From Liquidambar formosana (Eukaryota; Streptophyta; Magnoliopsida; Saxifragales; Altingiaceae): a stretch of 64,000 nt of DNA. Positions 58,801 through 64,000 of this stretch are shown here, in pieces; the stretch's first letter is position 1; the number at the start of each line of letters is the position of its first letter. The notes under the pieces are model-generated. The model searched no databases and was not told the DNA's origin. It saw only the letters and a program-made list of their open reading frames with translations. The stretch covers positions 434,001-498,000 of the forward strand of contig CM077832.1 in the NCBI GenBank assembly GCA_039720395.1. The letters run 5' to 3'. A program made the position numbers and the translations under genes.

Positions 58801-61222
58801 AAAGCTGCCTTAGCTTGTGCATGTTAAAGACAAACAGCAGCCTCAAGGAGCGTAGAATTGAAATTTGGAAAAAGAAAAATAGAACCAACCTTGTAGACAT
58901 CCTTGTTGTTGTCAATTTATTATAGCTTTCAATCCAAGGGTTCACAGCTTACATTACATGGCTATTATTTCTGCAATTTCTGGTTATGAAGATGTTCAGG
59001 ATATCTTCAGTCTAGATTTCATGAGTTCCAAATAATAGTGTTTTAAAAAACTTGCCTGGGGCATGCCCCGAGGGCAGACAAGCCAAAAACGGCCCGGGGC
59101 TTAAAAAAAAAAGGGAGAACTCTAGCGTATGCTCTTTCCTTAGTGCACATGCCCTATGCATGTGAGGTACTCCTTTGGCGCCACATTGGTAATAGGAATA
59201 CACCTCATTAGACCAAATTGCTACTCTTAAGAGGAACAACTCTTTTTGTTTAGTAAATTTACCACAATCAACTTAACGGTTGGCCATTTGACTAAAAACC
59301 TAGGTTAAGCAACCACACGACCAGTTAGCGACTGCAACAGTTACAGGTTAGGGAAAAGATAATTGACCGACGATGGTGATGACAACTATTCATAGTGTTC
59401 ACCTCTAAGAACACAACTTATTTGAATTTTGGTTATATGAACATTGTATATCTTGGTTGGTTGGACCATGAAAGACAATAGTAAGTCTCTATTGCAAAAA
59501 ATATATTTAATATTTTCATATAATGCTTTCAATTTAATAATATGTAAAAAAAATTAAAATATGTCACCTTTTGAATAAATTTTACTTGTTATGTATTTTT
59601 TCCCACTATTTTTAGATATTAATATATATTTTTAAATATATATATATAAATTAAAAACTTGTGAGGCTAACACCCCGCCCCACGAGAGGAAAAACGCCCC
59701 GCCTTACGCCCACGCCTTTTAAAACATACGTCCATGTTAATCGGAGGCAATGAAGACCTCATAATGTTGTTAATTATTGCTCCTAATGCCTTTTTGCATC
59801 AACCTTTTACTTAAAATAACTTTTGCAGATCCAAGGAAAATATTACTTCAGAATTGACCCCCTAGGAGAGGGTGCTAAGTGGCGTCGTTCGTATGGCCAG
59901 GAGATATATTCTCCATTTCTGCTAGCCTTTGCTGAACAGGTGAATTGGAGATATCAAAGTGCATTTGATCCAAATATTGTGAATCAGTTACTTGAACGGT
60001 AATGTAATTTCTTTATGCAGGATGGAGATAAATGGATGAGCTCCCATGTACCCACATTTTCAGGGATTGATTCCTCATACAGTTTACCTAATAATATTGC
60101 TATTATAACCCTCCAGGTACTTGGAGCATGAAACTTCATCATTTTGGTAACCTATGGATTTAGTATATTTTTGTTTCATTTTGAAAAGAAATGAAATAAA
60201 TCTTCTAGGAGTTTTGGGCCTCGGCGCTCATAACCATTAACCTGGGTACCACCAAATCATGTTTTATATGATGCTTCATAATTTCTCTGGTTTTTGTGTA
60301 TAGTTAACTCTCTCTTTCTACACAGGAGCTTGATGATGGAAATGTTCTCCTTCGGTTAGCACATTTATATGAGGTTTACTTTCTATCTTATTCGATACAA
60401 CTCTGCTGAGGGAAGGCTCATGGACATAAAAGAATAAAAATGCTTTCATTCATTAACTCGTTAATAACATCCAATATGTTAACTCCTCCTTTTCAATAAG
60501 GAAATTCTTTCCAAAAAACTCAATACTTGCTGTGAAGATAGAAGATCTTGCTAACAAGTATTGGCAATCTGTTGCTTTAAAATGGTAGGTAATGAAGCTT
60601 TATACCCTAAACAGAAAAAATAGAGATTACTTGTATGGAAGACCTGGACAACTCTTTGAAAAATTGATCAGTTGAAGTTTGACCTAATTGATTGCCATCT
60701 TCCTATCTCAAGCATTTGAATTACCATATTAAAAAAATAAAAAAATTCCTCTGTGGAAGTCCATCAATCTGTATTTCTGACCCTCCATGTTTTTGCTTCA
60801 AACTTTAATTATTGTCTTTCTCCCATGTCAAAATATACACAGATTGGAGAGGACATCAATTTTTCTGTAATGACGAATGTAGAACTGAAAAAGCTGTTCC
60901 CAGGCAAGAAGGTAAGAGAAATGGACTGCCTAACTGGGATCTTTGTTAACAGCTGTTGAGCTCTCTTATAATGTTCTGCTTTTATATATTTCAGATTAGC
61001 AAAGTGACAGAGACAAGCTTATCTGCCAACCAAGAAAGAGCAGAAATGGAGAAAAAGAGACTTGTATGGAAAGTAGAAGGCTCTCCCCAAGAAGAACCTA
61101 AGGTGTCGAGGGGCAAACCCATAGATCCTACAGAACTGGTTGTTGAACTTGCCCCAATGGAAATCCGCACCTTTGTTATCAACTTCAATTCCAAGTTCCA
61201 CCACCAAGTGGTTGATGCCTGA
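48152..61222 (+). CDS. GH38 alpha-mannosidase, copy 2 (intact)
   Basis: Zinc exo-mannosidase trimming N-glycans in vacuole or apoplast (family knowledge). 29 exons: 48152-48346, 48471-48554, 48718-48806, 48963-49137, 49284-49403, 49653-49736, 49827-49898, 50493-50606, 51639-51739, 51832-51925, 52021-52188, 52283-52372, 52922-52987, 53097-53153, 54387-54606, 54720-54859, 55127-55195, 55349-55408, 55490-55561, 56429-56476, 56730-56849, 57163-57228, 58356-58468, 58577-58661, 59829-59939, 60021-60116, 60326-60373, 60843-60911, 60995-61222. 1017 aa. An in-frame upstream ATG at 48089 exists, but 48152 starts directly with a signal peptide ([19 protein letters not shown]). HDDVGW is at 44-49 (zinc ligands), the expected nucleophile Asp166 is in DPFGHS, and QHHDAVTGT is at about 405. 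Introns 2 and 12 have GC donors. Confidence 0.95.
48555..48717 (+). other. GC-AG intron 2 of mannosidase copy 2
   Basis: The donor is GAACAG|GCAAGT and the acceptor GATGCAG|GCC, giving V-E-Q-A-F-F. Conserved with copy 1. Confidence 0.85.
50078..50176 (-). mobile_element. Solo LTR of the same TRIM family
   Basis: On the minus strand it reads GTCCCACGTCCCCCAAATAT, then TTTAATATGACTTCATA, GGCCCTCCACCTAATAGCTTA and GTTGGAAACTTAACA, in the same order as the LTRs at 18439-19294. No internal region follows. It lies in intron 7 of mannosidase copy 2. Confidence 0.75.
52373..52921 (+). other. GC-AG intron 12 of mannosidase copy 2
   Basis: The donor is CAACAG|GCAAAA and the acceptor TTTTCAG|TGCCC, giving F-Q-Q-C-P-L-L. 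Conserved with copy 1. Confidence 0.8.
52773..52840. repeat. Oligo-T then oligo-G tract
   Basis: Two T runs separated by CGTTC are followed by about 20 G and further G-rich blocks (GGTTGGGGGTGGGGGG). It lies in intron 12 of mannosidase copy 2. The G blocks could form a G-quadruplex. Confidence 0.9.
53520..54085 (+). mobile_element. LINE 3-prime remnant with zinc-binding RT domain
   Basis: About 53585-53845 encodes the zf-RVT type domain at the end of plant LINE ORF2: C-I-L-C-K, then V-D-H-L-F-I-H-C, then [15 protein letters not shown]. It is followed by an untranslated tail (TTTTGTTATTAATATACTTT) and an (AAAT)n end near 54065-54090. 5-prime truncated. It lies in intron 14 of mannosidase copy 2. 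Confidence 0.8.
57375..57960 (-). mobile_element. LINE 3-prime remnant, minus strand
   Basis: On the minus strand, pieces in shifting frames encode the same zinc-binding RT tail: a cysteine-rich segment with S-V-D-Q-L-L-V-H-C, then [13 protein letters not shown], then R-E-R-N-K-Q-I-F-E. The LINE-type tail ends near 57375. It is decayed and 5-prime truncated, in intron 22 of mannosidase copy 2. Confidence 0.7.
59037..59725. mobile_element. Probable TIR element in mannosidase copy 2 intron 24
   Basis: GTGTTTTAAAAAACTTGCC with GC-rich GGGGCATGCCCCGAGGGC on the left faces CCCCGCCTTACGCCCACGCC and TTTTAAAACATA on the right. GC-rich, C-run-bearing ends next to TTTTAAAA are common in plant hAT-like MITEs. 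No clear target duplication, so the class and limits are tentative. Confidence 0.5.
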
Positions 61223-62656
61223 AGGTAGGTTAATGCTTCATGATACCCTTGACAAATTTAAGAAGGCATTTTGTATACTTCGAGTTTCTTCTGAGGTTCG
61301 CTCGAGTTGTATTTGAAACTTGTGTATAGTTCTTGAAACAATTATGTGCCATCGCAATGTCCCATTAGTGTAACTGACAAGAATATTTGCTCACCAAATT
61401 GGTCTTTTTGTAGTGAGCTTATGTTTGCATTTCCCAGATGTATCGGAATTATGTTGTGTGCAAAATAAGGTTGTCAAATCTGTTAAAGAGTTTTCCCATT
61501 GGATGGAAATTTCTATACGGATTTGAGTTCATGGCAAAAAATTTGGATGTGTAAGATTTCTATATTTATAATGATATAGGTTCTATAAATTATGGATTTC
61601 AAGAAAATCGGATCAAATAATTAAGAATAAAATAAATAGTTGGGTTGTCCAAATTGTTTATTTGAACAATATTCATAAAAATAAAAAATAAGAAATGCCC
61701 ATTAGTTCATGATTTAAAAAAACCAGGGATGCAATTCTGGATTACTTTTCTGTTGTAAGATGTGGAAATATAAAATCTGCGTAATTTTGTCCTCGTTTTG
61801 TTGTCTCATTCTGCCATGTTGTATACATTGCCAATGCCACTGCCTACCAGTCTACCACCAACACTATCACTATCCAATCCACTCAAGGTCCTCCACCATT
61901 AATTCCCTACTATCACGACCCCCACCCCCACCACTATAGACATCAGTACATTCTAGGCCACCTTTACAAAGGCCGATGTAGTCATTGGCATCAGGGGTGG
62001 AGTCGAGAATTTTCAGTTGAGATAGTCAACTTTAAAAAGAAATTATAGACATTTTAAAAAAATATTTCGTTAATATGAAGTTTTGTTATGTAATTAATAT
62101 AATAAAAAAAAAAATAGTAAGATGAACTTATAAATAAAGCAAAAGTATTTCATAATAATTAAATTATAATTTAATCAGCTTTAGCAGGTAATCAGATATT
62201 GCACAAGTGGTTTGATTTTGTGATGTGAAATCCACAATTCCACCCCTTTCAAGTCTAGTTGAAGCTTTTTGGTGTGTTCATTTGTACATTTTTATTTTTT
62301 GTTTTTAAGTTTGATACTAATTATTAAATTTTTTTAAAAAAATTGCTCAGGATGTGCCTCTCTCCTGTCAGTCGTCACACAGCTCCCACTCCTAATTGGT
62401 ATCACCACCACTACCATACGCATATAGCACATTGCTAGTGAGTTAAATTTAACTTGTGCTACCATCACATCCTCCACCATCATCACCAGTAGATTGCTAT
62501 GCTTGAGATTTTTTTAAAAATCCTCATTTATAATGGTAGATTTGTTCTGAAAATTATACATGATGGAGACCTTCAATGTTCTCGAAGCCAAAAAAAAAAT
62601 GAAAAAGAAAAAAAAGACCCTTTATTTGTTTATTGTCTTTTAGATGCTCTATGAAC
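61223..62656. other. 3-prime flank of mannosidase copy 2 and intergenic DNA
   Basis: The first 200-300 bases are probably 3-prime UTR. The remainder is AT-rich, with CAC/CCA-rich patches at about 61840-61960 and 62385-62490. No gene is recognised. Confidence 0.4.
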
Positions 62657-63345
62657 TAGGGGTGTTCGTGGTTCGGTTTGGTTCGGTTTTAGGGTAGATC
62701 TTAAACCAAACCATTATACTTCGATTTTTGTTTTCTCAAACCAAAACCAAACCATACTATAAAAAAACCAAACCATAAAATTTCAGATTGGTTCGGTTCG
62801 GTTTCGGTTTTATCCTATCAAATAGCAACAAATAATTAAAAATAGAAAAATGACAAGCTAAACTCTAAATAGAAAAATTTTTAATAAAATTATTACATTA
62901 GCAACTGAAAAAAAACATTAAACATTGTATCAAAATAGAAAAGTATTGACTTATATCAATCTAAGTTCAAATCTCTAATCTAATACGTGTTAGTATCTCA
63001 CACAACAATAATAGTTAGTTTAATACATGCCAATCTAATAAAGAAAAAACATTAAGAGAATTTACAATCTATTACCTATTATGCCTTTATTAGAATAAAA
63101 AATTACAAAATAAGTTTAATATGTAATATATAAAATTATATATATTTATATTATATTTTTTCAGTTTTTTCGGTTTGGTTTGGTTTTTTAAACATGAAAA
63201 TCAAAACCAAACCAATTTAATTCGATTTTCTAAAATTAGAACTAAAACCAAACCTAATAACAAAAAAACCGATCCAATCCGATCCAATTAGTTTAGTTTA
63301 ATTCGGTTTGGTTTTCGATTTTAACCTAAACCATGAGCACCCCTA
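62657..63345. mobile_element. hAT-type MITE, 689 bp
   Basis: TAGGGGTGTTCGTGGTTCGG on the left is mirrored by AACCTAAACCATGAGCACCCCTA on the right, with GGTTCGGTTTGG-type subterminal repeats in both arms. The flanks are CTATGAAC (62649-62656) and CTGTGAAC (63346-63353), an 8-bp target duplication with one mismatch. No transposase. Confidence 0.85.
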
Positions 63346-63694
63346 CTGTGAACTGTAGAGAGAGGAAAAACATTATTTTTGTCTATTTTGAAATATCCAG
63401 TTGCCCTTGCCCGGGCCCGGGGTGGGGCCCGGCTTGCTGTTTCATTCGTTCGATACTAAAGTCTAAAATGCAATTACTTCTGCCAATAATAATAATAATA
63501 AAAGTTTGGGGCTTACGTTAGAAATAACCAGAAAAGGCAGGGGTCTATTAAAAAAACCTATAAATTATCCTGCCGATATTCGGTCAAGATGACCTTGTAA
63601 AGGTGTCGGGTTCCACATAAAACGAGTTCTGATTTACCGAGACAGAACCAGCCGTGGCTGAAACCAAAACCCCCCACTTCCTTCGCGATCTTTC
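63346..63694 (+). promoter_or_regulatory. Upstream region of the last gene
   Basis: Mixed sequence with a GC-rich patch (CCCGGGCCCGGGG, about 63411) followed by an ATA-repeat near 63486-63500. No gene is seen before the start codon at 63695. Confidence 0.35.
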
Positions 63695-63896
63695 ATGTCC
63701 ATCTTGCCCGCACACGCCCAAGGTACTACGTCGTCTTCGTCATCCTCGGCTCCTTCTCTGAACCCTAATTCCAATCATGGACTCCTCCTTCCTCAACCAC
63801 CTTCCTATCTCTCCCAATCTCCTCCCTCCGTCTCCTTTGGATCGTTTCAGATCTCCGACTCTCAATCTCCCTTCGCTCCGTCCGACAACGTCTCAG
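63695..63896 (+). CDS. First exon of an unidentified gene (partial, runs off the window)
   Basis: An open frame starts MSILPAHAQGTTSS and is rich in Ser and Pro (about residues 11-60). It ends at CTCAG|GTGAGT, a strong donor, after 67 codons plus one base. High C content and a downstream CTAGGGTTT box fit a real plant first exon. A second ATG in another frame (63777, MDSSFLNHLPIS) is also open up to the same donor, so the reading frame is not settled. No domain is visible, so I do not name a function. Confidence 0.5.
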
Positions 63897-64000
63897 GTGA
63901 GTCTTCATTACCTAGGGTTTCTGCTTTATATTCATCTATCTTTGATTTGTCTGATAAACTCTAGAATTTTGACCTCGATTCGGTCAATTCGTTGAATTAG

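Overview
The window is nuclear DNA of a flowering plant, probably a woody eudicot or early-diverging eudicot; I cannot name the species. The evidence is many-exon genes with AT-rich introns, plant-specific gene families (a KRYPTONITE-type SUVH methyltransferase, plant-type GH38 alpha-mannosidases), and intergenic and intronic DNA full of plant miniature transposons, TRIMs, SINEs and LINE fragments. There is no sign of bacterial or organellar DNA.

Layout. 1-5000: intergenic DNA with a foldback MITE and a tandemly duplicated, CT-rich, inverted-repeat-bounded block. 5015-24127 (+): a SUVH4/KYP-like histone H3K9 methyltransferase gene of 15 coding exons. Its introns carry most of the mobile elements seen here, including a three-LTR TRIM, a SINE inside a MITE, and a tandem hairpin element. 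26246-28062 (-): a two-exon TSSC4-like gene (U5 snRNP assembly factor) that also carries a SILK plus RVxF pair of PP1-docking motifs. 29278-40609 (+) and 48152-61222 (+): two tandem GH38 alpha-mannosidase genes with the same 29-exon structure. Copy 2 is fully open (1017 aa). Copy 1 has all its splice sites but seven one-base insertions. Between them lie an interrupted open frame split by a hAT MITE, a relic of a peroxisomal enoyl-CoA hydratase 2 gene, and a roughly 115-bp tandem repeat. 62657-63345 is a hAT MITE. 63695 onward is the first exon of a further + strand gene that runs off the window.

The genes form no operon-like unit. SUVH4 acts in heterochromatin (H3K9 methylation read and written next to CHG DNA methylation), TSSC4 in splicing, and the mannosidases in vacuolar or apoplastic N-glycan turnover. 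TSSC4 and mannosidase copy 1 are divergently arranged around a 1.2-kb shared upstream region.

Most notable: eight single-base insertions (seven in mannosidase copy 1, one in SUVH4) with no deletions; six GC-AG introns, two of them conserved between the mannosidase copies; and well-preserved nested transposon insertions with readable target-site duplications. I found no clearly new biological system. Exon boundaries were read by eye from splice consensus and protein-family continuity, with exon lengths checked between the two mannosidase copies.
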